The position numbers and the translations under genes were made by a program. Source: Alphaproteobacteria bacterium (GTDB lineage: Bacteria > Pseudomonadota > Alphaproteobacteria > Rhizobiales > Methyloligellaceae). Taken from it: a DNA stretch of 58,943 nt. The notes beneath the pieces are model-generated. The model was not told the DNA's origin and did no database searches. It saw only the letters and a program-made list of their open reading frames with translations. Location of the stretch: contig VGDX01000016.1 of the NCBI GenBank assembly GCA_016869535.1, forward strand, positions 5,001-63,943, given 5' to 3'. The stretch's first letter is position 1; each line of letters opens with the position of its first letter. Below are positions 21,891 to 31,857 of the stretch, in pieces.

Positions 21891-22823
21891 ATGGCGGCGG
21901 CCATGAGCGACCAAAATGTCCTGTTCGACCGCAAATTGTTGCGCCGGCGCCGTGAGCGCTTCGCGGCGGAAATCGGGGCGCGCGAGTTCCTGCTCGCGCA
22001 GGTCGCCAGTGAGATCGCCGAACGTGTTGATGTGATGTTGCGTCCGTTCCCGCGCGCGCTCGATCTTGGCGCCTATCACGGGCTCCTGGGGCGCAAGGTG
22101 GCGGCGCTCTCCTCGGTCGGCGAGATGGTCTATGCCGAAAGCGCCTATGCCTTCGCCGCGCTCTGTCCATTTCCGTCTCTCGTCTGCGATGAGGACGCGC
22201 TGCCCTTCAAGGATGCAAGCTTCAATCTGATCGTCTCAGGACTCGCGCTGCATCGGGTCAATGATCTTCCCGGCGCGCTGATTCAGATCAGGCATGCATT
22301 GGCCCCCGACGGATTGTTCATGGCGGCACTGCTTGGCGCCCGCGCTCTGACCGAGCTCAGAGCCGCACTGCTCGAGGCGGAAGCCGAGACGGAAGGCGGC
22401 GCGAGCCCGCGCGTTTCGCCGTTCGTTGATGTCAGAGATTACGGTGCGCTATTGCAGCGCGCGGGTTTCGCGTTACCCGTGGCCGATGCCGAGACGCTCA
22501 CGCTCACTTATCCATCGCCGCGCGAGCTGATGCGCGAGGTGCGCGCCCTTGGCGGCGGCAATGTGCTGCTGGCCCGCAGCAAACGGCCGCTGCCACGCAG
22601 GACGCTCGAGCGGGCGGAAGAGATTTATCGCGCGCGCCATTCGCTGCCGGACGGAACGGTAAGTGCCACCTTCGAAATTGTCTATCTCTCCGGCTGGTCG
22701 CCGCATGAGAGCCAGCAGAAACCCTTGCGGCCAGGCAGCGCGGCCCAACGGCTCGCCGATGCGCTCGGCACCACCGAGCATTCCGCCGGCGACAAGGCAA
22801 GGTTCCCGAAGAATCAGAAATAA
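21891..22823 (+). CDS. Class I SAM-dependent methyltransferase-fold protein (NDUFAF5-like)
   Basis: A 310-residue protein with a methyltransferase fold. The SAM-site motif is ALDLGAYHGLLG, and the downstream SFNLIVSGLALHRVNDLPGALIQIRHALAPDG is characteristic of BioC/NDUFAF5-type proteins. NDUFAF5 helps assemble respiratory complex I by modifying an arginine of a subunit. The alphaproteobacterial orthologue is usually placed with this family, but activity is not shown by sequence. ATG at 21891 follows GGAAG by 7 bases; a second in-frame ATG is at 21903. It is divergent from comF and convergent with mutT, 3 bases away. Confidence 0.8.
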   Translation: MAAAMSDQNVLFDRKLLRRRRERFAAEIGAREFLLAQVASEIAERVDVMLRPFPRALDLGAYHGLLGRKVAALSSVGEMVYAESAYAFAALCPFPSLVCDEDALPFKDASFNLIVSGLALHRVNDLPGALIQIRHALAPDGLFMAALLGARALTELRAALLEAEAETEGGASPRVSPFVDVRDYGALLQRAGFALPVADAETLTLTYPSPRELMREVRALGGGNVLLARSKRPLPRRTLERAEEIYRARHSLPDGTVSATFEIVYLSGWSPHESQQKPLRPGSAAQRLADALGTTEHSAGDKARFPKNQK

Positions 22824-22826
22824 GGA

Positions 22827-23240
22827 TTACAACAGCGCGCGCAGCGCGGTCTTGAGCGGTTCGTCGGCGGGTGGCATGTCATAGGCGACAAGCTCGTCCG
22901 GTTTCACCCAGCAAACCTCCTGCCCTTCCAGCGGCGTTACCGCGCCCCGCCAGCTCTGGCAGAGATAGACCGGCATGAGCAGATGAAAATCGGGATAGTC
23001 ATGGCTCGCGAAAGTGAACGGCGCGAGATCGTCCGGAGCAATCTCGATGGCCAGTTCCTCGCGCAGCTCACGGACGAGCGCGGCCTCCGGCGCCTCATTG
23101 GGCTCGACCTTGCCGCCGGGAAATTCCCAAAGACCCGCGAGCGGCTTGCCCGCAGGGCGCCGCGTGATCAAAAGCTGCCCGCCATCGAGCAGGACGCAAG
23201 CCGCGACCAGAACCAGCGGACGCGTCTCTACCCGCGCCAT
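22827..23240 (-). CDS. mutT: 8-oxo-dGTP diphosphatase MutT (Nudix)
   Basis: A 137-residue Nudix hydrolase that clears oxidised guanine nucleotides. The Nudix box GGKVEPNEAPEAALVRELRE-EL is intact in its catalytic glutamates; the usual glycine near the end is alanine. ATG at 23240 is one base after the argJ stop (TGACATG), which decides the start and indicates translational coupling. An open frame continues upstream inside argJ but is not used. Confidence 0.92.
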   Translation of the reverse strand: MARVETRPLVLVAACVLLDGGQLLITRRPAGKPLAGLWEFPGGKVEPNEAPEAALVRELREELAIEIAPDDLAPFTFASHDYPDFHLLMPVYLCQSWRGAVTPLEGQEVCWVKPDELVAYDMPPADEPLKTALRALL

Positions 23241-23241
23241 G

Positions 23242-24480
23242 TCAGGAACGGTAGTCGGTGTTGATGGCGATATAGTCCGCGGTGAGGTCGCAGGTCCAAA
23301 CCGTCGCCTCCGCCTTGCCCACGCCGACATCGACGGTGATGGCGATCTCCCGGTTCTTCATATAGGCCGCGCCGTCCTGCTCGCGATAATGGGTCGCGAC
23401 AGCGCCGTCCTTGGCGACCAGAACATCGCCTAACCAGATGGCAAGCCGGTCGCGGTCGGCGTCTTCGCCCGCCTTGCCGATAGCGGCGACGATGCGGCCC
23501 CAATTCGGGTCCTCACCGGCAATCGCCGTCTTGACCAGCGGCGAATTGGCGATCGATTTGGCTATTGCCCGCGCCGCCTTCTTGGTCTTCGCACCCTTGA
23601 CCGTCACGGTGACGAATTTGGTCGCCCCCTCGCCATCCTTGGCGATCTGTTGGGCAAGATCGCGCATCAGATCGGCAAGCGCGGTACGGAAATTGGCGAG
23701 ACGCTTATCGTCACCGCGCGCGATGCGAGGAGCGCCACGCCGCGCCGCGGCGTCCGTGGCGAAGATCAGCAACGTGTCGCTGGTCGAAGTATCGCCGTCG
23801 ATGGTGACGGCGTTGAAACTGTCCTCGGCGAGCGGCGCCACCACTTCATGCAGCGCGACGGGCTCGATGGCCGCGTCGGTGAACAGAAAGGCGAGCATGG
23901 TCGCCATGTCCGGCGCGATCATGCCAGCGCCCTTGGCGATGCCATTGATGGTGATTTCGACGCCTTCGATCTCGGCTTTGCGCGTGGCGAGCTTGGGGTA
24001 GGTGTCAGTGGTCATGATAGCCCGTGCCGCCGCCTCGTAGGCGTCAGGTTTGGCCGCGCGCGCCATTGCGTCGAGCCGGCTCGCAATCTTGCTAGCGATA
24101 AGCGGCTCGCCGATCACGCCAGTCGAGGCGATATAGACGTCGGCTGCCTGACATCCCGCCGCTTCCGCGGCTTCCTTGGCGGTCTGTTCGACAGCCTCAT
24201 GTCCGCGCTTGCCGGTGAAGGCATTGGCGTTGCCGGAATTGACCACCAGCGCGCGGGCCATGCCGTGGCGAAGATGCGCCCGGCACCAATCGACCGGCGC
24301 AGAGGAAGTCTTCGATTGGGTCAGGACACCCGCGACGGTCGTGCCCGGATCGAATAGCGCAAGCAGAAGATCGGTGCGGCCAGGGTAGCGGATGCCGGCC
24401 GAAGCGGTAGCAAGACGCACGCCATCAATGGCGCCGAGGTGCGGCAGCTCTGTCGGTGCAAACGGCGAAACTTTCCCCAC
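23242..24480 (-). CDS. argJ: Bifunctional ornithine acetyltransferase/N-acetylglutamate synthase
   Basis: A 412-residue enzyme of the arginine acetyl cycle. It moves acetyl from N-acetylornithine to glutamate and can also use acetyl-CoA. The self-cleavage site is present: T194 in [13 protein letters not shown], so the chain should split into alpha and beta subunits at A193/T194. The [12 protein letters not shown] and [11 protein letters not shown] motifs match the family. It lies 11 bases after the parvulin gene and 1 base before mutT, forming a ppiC-argJ-mutT operon. Confidence 0.96.
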   Translation of the reverse strand: MGKVSPFAPTELPHLGAIDGVRLATASAGIRYPGRTDLLLALFDPGTTVAGVLTQSKTSSAPVDWCRAHLRHGMARALVVNSGNANAFTGKRGHEAVEQTAKEAAEAAGCQAADVYIASTGVIGEPLIASKIASRLDAMARAAKPDAYEAAARAIMTTDTYPKLATRKAEIEGVEITINGIAKGAGMIAPDMATMLAFLFTDAAIEPVALHEVVAPLAEDSFNAVTIDGDTSTSDTLLIFATDAAARRGAPRIARGDDKRLANFRTALADLMRDLAQQIAKDGEGATKFVTVTVKGAKTKKAARAIAKSIANSPLVKTAIAGEDPNWGRIVAAIGKAGEDADRDRLAIWLGDVLVAKDGAVATHYREQDGAAYMKNREIAITVDVGVGKAEATVWTCDLTADYIAINTDYRS

Positions 24481-24491
24481 GGCAGGTTCGC

Positions 24492-25358
24492 CTATTGGGG
24501 TGGCAGCGGCGCGCGTTGCGGAGCTCCCTCCGAGGGCGGTTGCAATTTTGGGTCGACGATCTCGATTTCGGCTTCGTTGCGCAAACCGCTGACCACCTCT
24601 TGCGCCTTTTGCTGCACGAGCTGAGCCATGATCGCCTCCTTGACCTCGTCGAAGGTTGGCAGCGGGCGAGCGCGCTTCTCCTCGACCTTGATGATATGCC
24701 AGCCGAACTGAGTTTGCACCGGATTGGAGATTTTACCCACGTCGAGCGCGAAGGCCGCATCCTCGAACGGCTTCAGCATCTGACCGCGGGAGAAAAACCC
24801 GAGATCGCCGCCCTCGGCATTGGTGTCCTTGGACTTCTCCTTGGCGAGCGCGGCGAAGTCCTCGCCCTTCTCGAGACGTTCGGCGACGTCTTTCGCCTCG
24901 GCTTCGGTCTCAACGAGAATGTGCCGCGCGCGCACTTCCTCTTCCGGCTTCAGATTGCCGATCCGCTCATCGAAAATTTTCCTGGCATCGGCCTCGCTGA
25001 CGGCAGCGGTGATGCCGGCGTCGAAGAAAGCGTCACGCAACGCGCGGCGCGCGTGATATTTCACGCGCGCGGAATATGTATCGGTCTTATCGAGATTGTC
25101 CTTCGCACCGGCACCGGCCATCAACTCATTTTCTATGACGAACTGCAGGAGTACGCGGCGGCGGTCCTCCGGCACGTAAGCGGACAGACGCGGCCCGACT
25201 TCAGAGGCGGCGAAATCGAGATCGGAATTCTTGATCTCGACGCCGTTGACGCGGGCAACCACGGTATCGTCCGCAGCCGAGGCGGGCATTTGAGCAAATG
25301 CGATCAGGGCTGCGAGCGGCAGCAACGCTGGCCAGATTTTCACGGAATGGATCCTCAT
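24492..25358 (-). CDS. Periplasmic peptidyl-prolyl isomerase, parvulin type
   Basis: A 288-residue secreted foldase of the SurA/PpiC/PrsA kind. The signal peptide covers residues 1-28 (ends ASA). An N-terminal chaperone helix bundle (about 30-135) is followed by a rotamase domain (about 140-235) with [25 protein letters not shown] and [10 protein letters not shown]. The Pro/Gln-rich tail is short. It heads the operon with argJ and mutT. In many rhizobia this gene directly faces secA; here the ars cassette lies between them. Confidence 0.92.
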   Translation of the reverse strand: MRIHSVKIWPALLPLAALIAFAQMPASAADDTVVARVNGVEIKNSDLDFAASEVGPRLSAYVPEDRRRVLLQFVIENELMAGAGAKDNLDKTDTYSARVKYHARRALRDAFFDAGITAAVSEADARKIFDERIGNLKPEEEVRARHILVETEAEAKDVAERLEKGEDFAALAKEKSKDTNAEGGDLGFFSRGQMLKPFEDAAFALDVGKISNPVQTQFGWHIIKVEEKRARPLPTFDEVKEAIMAQLVQQKAQEVVSGLRNEAEIEIVDPKLQPPSEGAPQRAPLPPQ

Positions 25359-25473
25359 CTACGGCCCGGCCAGCGGCATGATTGCCAAGCGTGACCGAGC
25401 GGGTTGGGTTGCTTCCCGGGCGGGTTTTAGCCCTTTGGGCGGCGGATTGCCAAGAACCGAACTGTTAAAGCGC

Positions 25474-25528
25474 CATATCGGTTGACGGCCAGGTTATATT
25501 TCGATATGTCTAGAAACATGGACATATC
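25474..25528 (+). promoter_or_regulatory. arsR promoter with overlapping ArsR operator
   Basis: A -35 TTGACG (25482-25487), a 17-base spacer and -10 TATGTC (25505-25510) are visible. A perfect inverted repeat GATATGTC-N10-GACATATC (25503-25528) covers the -10 and the proposed start codon. A third half-site CATATCG (25474-25480) mirrors CGATATG at 25502-25508. Transcription would begin at or within a base or two of ATG 25518, giving a leaderless message. Confidence 0.6.
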
Positions 25529-25871
25529 ACAAGCGATCGAGGCACTCGGCGCTTTGGCGCAAGAGAGCCGCCTCAAGGTCTTCCGATTGCTTCTCCGCGC
25601 GGGACCTGAGGGCATGGCTGCAGGTGACATTGCCCGCAAGCTCGCCGTGCCGCACAATACCTTGTCCGTTCATCTCGCCGTGCTCGCCCGCGCCAATCTT
25701 GCCGGCGCCCGGAAAGAAGGACGTTCCGTCATCTATGCCGTCAACCTCGAAGGTACGCGGGCTCTCCTGAGCTACCTGATCGAGGATTGTTGCCGCGGCA
25801 AGCCGGACACCTGCCTGCCGCTGATCGAGGCAACGCTGGCCGGCTGTTGCACAGCTGAGTGTTGCACATGA
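25518..25871 (+). CDS. arsR: ArsR family arsenic-sensing repressor
   Basis: A 117-residue winged-helix repressor (core about 8-88, recognition helix near AVPHNTLSVHLAVL). Cysteines that could bind As(III) lie C-terminal to the DNA-binding fold: C91, C92 and C99, plus two CC pairs at the extreme end (C110/C111, C115/C116). This resembles the C-terminal metalloid site type and not the ELCVCDL type, which is absent. I chose ATG at 25518 (MDISQAIEALGALAQ) by family N-terminus; ATG 25506 is possible, but neither has a good ribosome-binding site. The stop overlaps the arsC start (ATGA). Confidence 0.92.
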   Translation: MDISQAIEALGALAQESRLKVFRLLLRAGPEGMAAGDIARKLAVPHNTLSVHLAVLARANLAGARKEGRSVIYAVNLEGTRALLSYLIEDCCRGKPDTCLPLIEATLAGCCTAECCT

Positions 25872-26395
25872 CGCAGACCCGGGGACCTCTCAGCGTTCTC
25901 TTCCTTTGCACCGGCAACTCGGCGCGCTCGATCATGGCCGAATGCATTTTGAACCGCGCGGGACGCGGAAAATTTCGCGCCTATAGCGCTGGCAGTCAGC
26001 CGCTCGGCTATGTCCATCCACTGGCGCTCAACCTGTTGCGGCGGATGAATTACGACGCCTCGCAACTTCGCTCCAAGCCATGGGACGAATTTGCCGCCCC
26101 CGGCGCACCCAAGCTCGATTTCGTCTTTACCGTTTGCGACAACGCCGCTCAGGAAGCTTGCCCCGCCTGGCCCGGCCAGCCGATGACCGCTCATTGGGGC
26201 TTGCCCGACCCCGCCAAAGCCGAAGGCAGCGAGGCGGAACGCGCCTTCGCCTTCGACGATTGCTACCGCATGCTCAACCAGCGCATCTCCATTTTCGTCA
26301 ATCTGCCGATCGAAAGCTTGAGCAGGCTGTCGTTGCAGCGCCATCTCGACGACATCGGACGCATGCGCGCCGAAACGTCCAAGGAATCGGCTTAA
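25868..26395 (+). CDS. arsC: Arsenate reductase, low-molecular-weight phosphatase type
   Basis: A 175-residue reductase converting arsenate to arsenite. The P-loop CX5R is C14-TGNSA-R20, as in the LMW tyrosine-phosphatase-fold ArsC family. The general-acid region HWGLPDPAKAEGS is also present. The start ATG at 25868 overlaps the arsR stop, so the two genes are coupled. Whether it uses thioredoxin or glutaredoxin is not visible. Confusion with a true tyrosine phosphatase is possible in principle, but the ars context decides. Confidence 0.92.
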   Translation: MTQTRGPLSVLFLCTGNSARSIMAECILNRAGRGKFRAYSAGSQPLGYVHPLALNLLRRMNYDASQLRSKPWDEFAAPGAPKLDFVFTVCDNAAQEACPAWPGQPMTAHWGLPDPAKAEGSEAERAFAFDDCYRMLNQRISIFVNLPIESLSRLSLQRHLDDIGRMRAETSKESA

Positions 26396-26399
26396 CGAC

Positions 26400-27083
26400 G
26401 TGGATAGCGTAGCGCGGCGGCTGGCGGCGGAAGGCATCGGCACAGCCTTGCTTCTTGCCGCCATCGTCGGCTCGGGCATCATGGCCGAGGAACTTGCGAG
26501 CGGTAATCTGGCGCTGGCATTGCTCTGCAACGCGGCGACGACCGGTGCAATACTCGCCGTATTGATTACCGTGCTCGGACCGGTCTCAGGCGCGCATCTC
26601 AACCCGGCCGTCACCTTCGCCTTTTTGCTTCGCCGTGAGATCGCGCCCCGCGTTGCGGCTCTTTACGTAGGCGTGCAGATCGCCGGCGCGGTCCTCGGCA
26701 CATGGCTTGCGCATCTGATGTTCGGGCAAAGTCTGTGGCAAGTCGCCGACACGATGCGCAACGCGCCGCAACTTTGGCTGTCGGAGGCGGTTGCTACTTT
26801 CGGATTGGTTTTCGTGATCTTCGGGGTGGTGCGGCGCCGGCCCGACACGGTGCCCGCTCTGGTCGGGCTCTATATCGCCTCGGCCTATTGGTTCACCGCT
26901 TCAACGAGTTTTGCCAATCCCGCCGTGACCCTGGCCAGGGCATTGACGGGTACCTTCACCGGTATCGCTCCGGCTGGGGTGGCGGCATTCATTGTCGCAC
27001 AATTCATCGGCGCCCTGGTTGCCGTGCCGCTCTCGTTATGGCTGTTCGAGAGCCCGCGACAGCCAGCCCCTAGGTCGCGTTGA
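26400..27083 (+). CDS. aqpS: Aquaglyceroporin AqpS, arsenite exit channel
   Basis: A 227-residue six-helix MIP channel with both pore motifs: [10 protein letters not shown] (about 65) and [14 protein letters not shown] (about 172). Neighbouring arsC and the absence of ArsB or Acr3 point to the route described in Sinorhizobium meliloti, where arsenite made by ArsC leaves down its gradient through AqpS. The start is GTG at 26400, 4 bases after the arsC stop. Its TGA stop lies inside the -35 box of the secA promoter. Confidence 0.9.
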   Translation: MDSVARRLAAEGIGTALLLAAIVGSGIMAEELASGNLALALLCNAATTGAILAVLITVLGPVSGAHLNPAVTFAFLLRREIAPRVAALYVGVQIAGAVLGTWLAHLMFGQSLWQVADTMRNAPQLWLSEAVATFGLVFVIFGVVRRRPDTVPALVGLYIASAYWFTASTSFANPAVTLARALTGTFTGIAPAGVAAFIVAQFIGALVAVPLSLWLFESPRQPAPRSR

Positions 27084-27108
27084 CAAGGGTTTGCGCCCCT
27101 CTTATGTC
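27080..27108 (+). promoter_or_regulatory. Probable secA promoter
   Basis: A consensus -35 TTGACA (27080-27085), a 17-base spacer and TATGTC (27103-27108) lie about 100 bases before the secA start. The -35 overlaps the last codon and stop of aqpS. The same -10 sequence is used in the arsR promoter. Confidence 0.6.
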
Positions 27109-27210
27109 TCAGCGGGTCGTTTCCGGGCATTTATCAAAGGTTTCCCGCCGATTTTTTACAGGGGGAAACCGGCTTGGGACGATGCCAGCGATCAAGAGGC
27201 CCCCGGCTCC

Positions 27211-29979
27211 ATGCTTTCCTTCGGCACGCTTGCCAGCAAAGTCTTCGGCTCTTCCAACGATCGGAAGCTGAAGAAATACGCGCCTCTCGTCGCCAAGATC
27301 AACGCGCTCGAACCTGAGACCGAGGCGCTTTCCGACGAGGCGTTGCGCGCCCGCACCCAAGCATTCCGCGAACGCCTGAAAAACGGGGCCTCGCTCGATG
27401 ACTTGCTGCCTGAGGCCTTTGCCACCGTACGCGAGGCGGCCAAGCGCACGCTTGGCCAGCGCCATTTCGACGTGCAGCTCATGGGCGGCATGGTGCTGCA
27501 TGAGGGCCGTATCGCCGAAATGAAGACCGGCGAAGGCAAGACGCTGGTCGCCACCTTGCCCGTCTATCTCAACGCGCTCACCGGACGCGGCGTGCATGTC
27601 GTCACCGTCAACGACTATCTCGCCAAGCGCGACGCGGCCTGGATGGGCGCGATCTACAAATTTCTGGGGCTCGCCGTGGGCTGCATCGTGCATGAGCTAA
27701 GCGATGAGCAGCGCAAGGAACAATATGCCTGCGACGTGACCTACGGCACCAATAACGAGTTCGGCTTCGACTATCTGCGCGACAATATGAAGTATGGCGC
27801 GAACGAGATGGTGCAACGCGGCCATTACTACGCCATCGTCGACGAGGTCGACTCCATCCTGGTCGACGAGGCCCGCACACCCCTGATCATTTCCGGCCCG
27901 ATCGAGGACCGCTCCGAGCTTTACACCACCATCGACACCTTCATCCCCAAACTCGTGGAAGGCGATTTCGAGCTCGACGAGAAACAGCGCACGGTGAGCC
28001 TCACTGAAGCCGGTAACGAGCATATCGAGCAGCTTCTCATGGCGGCCGGCCTACTCAAGGGCGACTCCCTCTACGATGTCGAGAACGTCACCGTGGTGCA
28101 CCACGTGCAGCAGGCCCTGCGCGCGCATAAGCTGTTCCAGCGTGACCGCGACTATATCGTCAAGAACGACGAGGTGATCATCATCGACGAGTTCACCGGG
28201 CGCATGATGCAGGGGCGTCGCTACTCCGAAGGTTTGCACCAGGCGCTCGAAGCCAAGGAGCATGTGTCCATACAGCCCGAGAACCAGACGCTCGCCACCA
28301 TCACCTTCCAGAATTATTTCCGGCTTTACGAGAAACTCGCCGGCATGACCGGCACCGCCGCCACGGAGGCCGACGAGTTCATGGACATTTACGGCCTCGA
28401 TGTGGTCGAGGTGCCGACCAACATGCCCATGATCCGCGATGACGAGGACGACGAGGTCTACCGCACTGCCGCGGAGAAATACCGGGCAATCATCAAGCTT
28501 ATCAAGGAAGCCCGCACGCGCGGCCAGCCTATGCTGGTCGGCACCACCTCAATCGAGAAATCGGAGATCCTGTCGGACCTGCTGAAGAAGGAGAAGGTCC
28601 CGCATCAGGTGCTGAACGCACGCTATCACGAGCAGGAAGCGCATATCATCGCCCAGGCCGGTGTGCCGGGCGCCGTCACCATCGCCACCAACATGGCGGG
28701 CCGCGGTACCGACATCCAGCTCGGTGGCAATCTCGACATGCTCCTGGAAGACTGGTCCACCGAGCAGAAGGAGAAAGGCAAGGAATCATCCCCTGAAGAG
28801 ACCGCCACCAAACGCAAGGAAATCTCCTATGTGGTTTCCAAGCGGAAGGAGCAGGCGCTTGCTGCCGGCGGTCTTTATGTCATCGGCACCGAACGCCACG
28901 AGAGCCGGCGCATCGACAACCAGCTTCGCGGCCGCTCGGGGCGCCAGGGCGACCCCGGCCGCTCACGCTTCTTCCTGTCGCTCGAAGACGATCTCATGCG
29001 CATCTTCGGCTCGCAGCGCATGGACGGCATGCTTCAGGCGCTCGGACTGAAGGAGGACGAGGCCATCGTCCATCCCTGGATCAACAAGGCGCTGGAAAAG
29101 GCGCAAGCCAAGGTCGAAGCGCGCAACTTCGATATCCGCAAGAACCTGCTCAAGTTCGACAACGTGATGAACGACCAGCGCAAGGCGATCTTCGAACAGC
29201 GCAAAGAATTGTTGGGGGATGCCGATCTGAGCGAGACCATCGCCGATATGCGCCGCCAGGTGATCGACGACTTGATCGCCGTGAACATTCCCGAGAAGTC
29301 CTATGCCGACCAATGGGACGTCGCCACCCTGAAGGAGGGCATGCAAAAAACCTACGGCCTCGACCTGCCACTGGAAGACTGGGCGGCGGAAGAAGGCATC
29401 GGCGAAGCGGAATTCCACGAGCGGCTGATCAAGGCCACTGACGAGAAGGGCGCCAAGAAGGCCGCCGAATTCGGTCCGCAGATCATGCGCCAGATCGAGC
29501 GGGCGGTTCTGTTGCAGACCCTCGATCATCTCTGGCGCGAGCATATCGTGACGCTCGAACATCTCCGCCAGGTCATCGGCCTGCGTGGCTACGGCCAGCG
29601 CGACCCGCTTAACGAGTACAAGAGCGAGGCCTTCACTCTGTTCGAGGCCTTGCTTGCCAAACTGCGCGAGACGGTGACCGGGCAGTTGATGCATGTGGAA
29701 CTCGCGCAGCAGGAGAATGTGCCGTCTCTGGAAGCCTCTGAGCTGCCGCCGATGGAGGCGCATCATTTCGACCCGAGCACCGGCGAGGATGAGTTCGCTC
29801 TAGAGACCGCCAATGCCGGCGACGGCAGGGATGTCGCGGTTCAGCCGGCACGGTCGCGCAAGGCGGCGGCCGCGCTCAATCCGGCCGATCCTTCGACCTG
29901 GGGCAAGGTGCAGCGCAACGCGCTATGCCCGTGTGGCTCCGGCAAGAAATACAAGCACTGCCACGGCACCTTCGGCTAA
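27211..29979 (+). CDS. secA: Preprotein translocase ATPase SecA
   Basis: A 922-residue motor that pushes unfolded preproteins through SecYEG. Walker A MKTGEGKT (T106-T111) and the [15 protein letters not shown] region of NBD1 are present, as are the preprotein-binding domain, NBD2 (GTDIQLGG) and the helical scaffold. The C-terminal SecB/zinc-binding tail [14 protein letters not shown] is complete. I chose ATG at 27211 ([13 protein letters not shown]) by family N-terminus; AGAGG lies 11 bases upstream. The frame extends upstream into aqpS but those residues are not SecA-like. Confidence 0.97.
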   Translation: MLSFGTLASKVFGSSNDRKLKKYAPLVAKINALEPETEALSDEALRARTQAFRERLKNGASLDDLLPEAFATVREAAKRTLGQRHFDVQLMGGMVLHEGRIAEMKTGEGKTLVATLPVYLNALTGRGVHVVTVNDYLAKRDAAWMGAIYKFLGLAVGCIVHELSDEQRKEQYACDVTYGTNNEFGFDYLRDNMKYGANEMVQRGHYYAIVDEVDSILVDEARTPLIISGPIEDRSELYTTIDTFIPKLVEGDFELDEKQRTVSLTEAGNEHIEQLLMAAGLLKGDSLYDVENVTVVHHVQQALRAHKLFQRDRDYIVKNDEVIIIDEFTGRMMQGRRYSEGLHQALEAKEHVSIQPENQTLATITFQNYFRLYEKLAGMTGTAATEADEFMDIYGLDVVEVPTNMPMIRDDEDDEVYRTAAEKYRAIIKLIKEARTRGQPMLVGTTSIEKSEILSDLLKKEKVPHQVLNARYHEQEAHIIAQAGVPGAVTIATNMAGRGTDIQLGGNLDMLLEDWSTEQKEKGKESSPEETATKRKEISYVVSKRKEQALAAGGLYVIGTERHESRRIDNQLRGRSGRQGDPGRSRFFLSLEDDLMRIFGSQRMDGMLQALGLKEDEAIVHPWINKALEKAQAKVEARNFDIRKNLLKFDNVMNDQRKAIFEQRKELLGDADLSETIADMRRQVIDDLIAVNIPEKSYADQWDVATLKEGMQKTYGLDLPLEDWAAEEGIGEAEFHERLIKATDEKGAKKAAEFGPQIMRQIERAVLLQTLDHLWREHIVTLEHLRQVIGLRGYGQRDPLNEYKSEAFTLFEALLAKLRETVTGQLMHVELAQQENVPSLEASELPPMEAHHFDPSTGEDEFALETANAGDGRDVAVQPARSRKAAAALNPADPSTWGKVQRNALCPCGSGKKYKHCHGTFG

Positions 29980-29988
29980 AGCGTCGCC

Positions 29989-30825
29989 TTAGTTACCGGC
30001 GATTTCGGCGGGGCAGCGCGCCTCGACGAGTGGCGCCGTTCCCGTGACGGTGCCTGGCTCGAAGGCGTAGCGGCCATCGCAGACGCTGACCAAAGGCGGC
30101 ACGCGGCGCTCCTCGAACAAATCGTATCCCTTTTTCAAATCGGCCCAGAAGCTCGCCCATTGGTCGCCCTTGCGCAGTCCAAGATTGCGCTCGGTCATGC
30201 GGAACGGGAAGACATGTACCGCGAAGCGCTCCTGGCTCTGATCGAGCGCAGTCGTCACCAATCCCCAGATCTCGTCGACCACCGCGTCGGTCATGGCGTA
30301 GCAGCCGATCGAGAGGCACCCGCCATGCACCATAAGGAAGGTGCCGGTGCGGCCGTGCGCCTGATCGAACGCGTTGGGGAAGCCGAGATTGAAGGAGCGA
30401 TGCCAACGGCTATTCGGATTGAGCTGTTCGGCCGCGACCGTGTAGAAGCCTTCGGGCGCCTGCCGGTCGCCTTCGCGCAATTTCGGTCCGAGCCGCCCCG
30501 ACCATAGGCAGATCGGATAGGTCGCGAACAGCTCATAGCGGCCGTTCTTCTCGACCCAGAGCTCGAGTTCGGATTCGAGCTTGAAGATGCGGATGAATAT
30601 CGGCACGCCGCTTTGCACGCCCGCGGAGGCGAGCCTTTCATCCAGGCGCGCAAGGTCGGGCGTGCCGGGCATCGGCTTACCCGCACTGTGCAGCGCCTTG
30701 TTCTCTACACGCTGCATGTTGATGTGCAAGCGATCGATCTGCTGCCGGGCGTGCGGCGTCATGAGGTAGATGCCGGCGCCGATCAGCGTGAGGACAAGGA
30801 TGGAGATCAATGCGTTCATGTTCAT
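29989..30825 (-). CDS. YafK-type L,D-transpeptidase family protein (first of two)
   Basis: A 278-residue protein with one N-terminal membrane anchor (about 5-22) and a YkuD-like catalytic domain. The active-site stretch is HGGCLSIGCYAMTD, with H167 and the catalytic cysteine at C175; C170 is extra. Motifs such as GDRQAPEGFY and FNLGFPNAFDQAHGRTG define the YafK/DpaA group, whose E. coli member releases Braun lipoprotein from peptidoglycan. It may therefore be a hydrolase. It converges on secA (9-base gap). A paralogue lies immediately upstream on the same strand. Confidence 0.85.
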   Translation of the reverse strand: MNMNALISILVLTLIGAGIYLMTPHARQQIDRLHINMQRVENKALHSAGKPMPGTPDLARLDERLASAGVQSGVPIFIRIFKLESELELWVEKNGRYELFATYPICLWSGRLGPKLREGDRQAPEGFYTVAAEQLNPNSRWHRSFNLGFPNAFDQAHGRTGTFLMVHGGCLSIGCYAMTDAVVDEIWGLVTTALDQSQERFAVHVFPFRMTERNLGLRKGDQWASFWADLKKGYDLFEERRVPPLVSVCDGRYAFEPGTVTGTAPLVEARCPAEIAGN

Positions 30826-30918
30826 GTGCCGGCGAAATTATAGGCTAACGGGTCAGAAAATAGACCCGTCATCGCAAGCCGGAATCTGTGGCGCAAATAG
30901 GTGCAGCCGGCAGCGCAG

Positions 30919-31857
30919 CTAACGCTTTTTCCCAGATGCTTCAGGCGTCGCAGGGCCAAGCGTGAAGGCGCTATAGTTTGCCTTGGACGGGCCGAATCTG
31001 AGGCCAAGCACGCTGCCCAGAGGCTTGGTCAACGATGCCGACTGGGTCGACTTCGGCGTGGGCAGTGGAGTGAAAGCGGCGATCTGTCCTTTTTGATGTG
31101 TGGGACAGGTGCCGGACGCGCTGAATCGCGCAGTATCGTCATAGACGGCATTGATCAGATAGCGCCTCTCGCAAACCGCGATCCGCGGCGCCTGCCGCGT
31201 GACCTCGAAATAGTCGTAGCCTTCCTTCAGGTTCTTCCAGAAATCGTACCACTCGTGCTTCTCGTGCGCCGCCATGTTGGCCGCGGTCATGCGGAATGGA
31301 AACGCATGAATCTGAAAATTGGTCTGCCCTCCGCTCAGCGCCTCGCGCGCAAGAATATAGATTTCCTCCATCACGCCATCGGTCATGGCGTAGCAACCGC
31401 GTGAGGTACAGTCACCGTGGATCATGATGAACTTGCCGGTGCGGCCGTGCGAGCGATCGAAAGCATTGGGGAAGCCGACATTGAAAGCGAGATGGTATTG
31501 GCTCTTCGGATTCATCTGGTCCATCGACACGAGATAGAATCCTTCCGGCGCCTGACGGTCGCCTTCCTCGATCTTGGGCCCGAGGCCACCGGAATAGGAA
31601 CAGATCGGATAGGACTTGAAGTGATAGAAGCGGCCATCCTCCCGCTCCTTCCACACTTCGAGCTCTGACTCGGCCTTGAACACACGGATGAGGATGGCCG
31701 ACTCCTCCGTCATGCCCTTCCCGAGGAGCATGGCCCGCGACTGCTTGTTGAGGGGCTTCATGTAAGCCGGCGAGAACTGTCCGCAGCCGCCTATCACCGC
31801 GGCGGCAGCCACGATAATGGCGGCAATGACAGATGTTTGCCAACTCGATCGAAGCAT
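30919..31857 (-). CDS. YafK-type L,D-transpeptidase lipoprotein (second of two)
   Basis: A 312-residue paralogue of the preceding gene. I chose ATG at 31857 because AAGGGG lies about 7 bases before it, and this gives a clean lipoprotein signal: hydrophobic stretch then VIGGC, predicting lipidation of C25. The catalytic stretch HGDCTSRGCYAMTDG matches the partner. Shared motifs include GDRQAPEGFYLVSMDQMNP, FNVGFPNAFDRSHGRTG and HAFPFRMT. The C-terminal extension has a CPTHQKG motif and a low-complexity tail. The pair probably arose by tandem duplication; one copy is anchored by a helix and this one by lipid. Confidence 0.85.
   Translation of the reverse strand: MLRSSWQTSVIAAIIVAAAAVIGGCGQFSPAYMKPLNKQSRAMLLGKGMTEESAILIRVFKAESELEVWKEREDGRFYHFKSYPICSYSGGLGPKIEEGDRQAPEGFYLVSMDQMNPKSQYHLAFNVGFPNAFDRSHGRTGKFIMIHGDCTSRGCYAMTDGVMEEIYILAREALSGGQTNFQIHAFPFRMTAANMAAHEKHEWYDFWKNLKEGYDYFEVTRQAPRIAVCERRYLINAVYDDTARFSASGTCPTHQKGQIAAFTPLPTPKSTQSASLTKPLGSVLGLRFGPSKANYSAFTLGPATPEASGKKR

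Noticed and set aside
30865..30895. Half-REP-like sequence (GTCATCGCAAGCCGGAATC)
   Set aside because: Only one arm resembles the element at 2.3 kb and no matching hairpin is present, so I do not call it a repeat copy.
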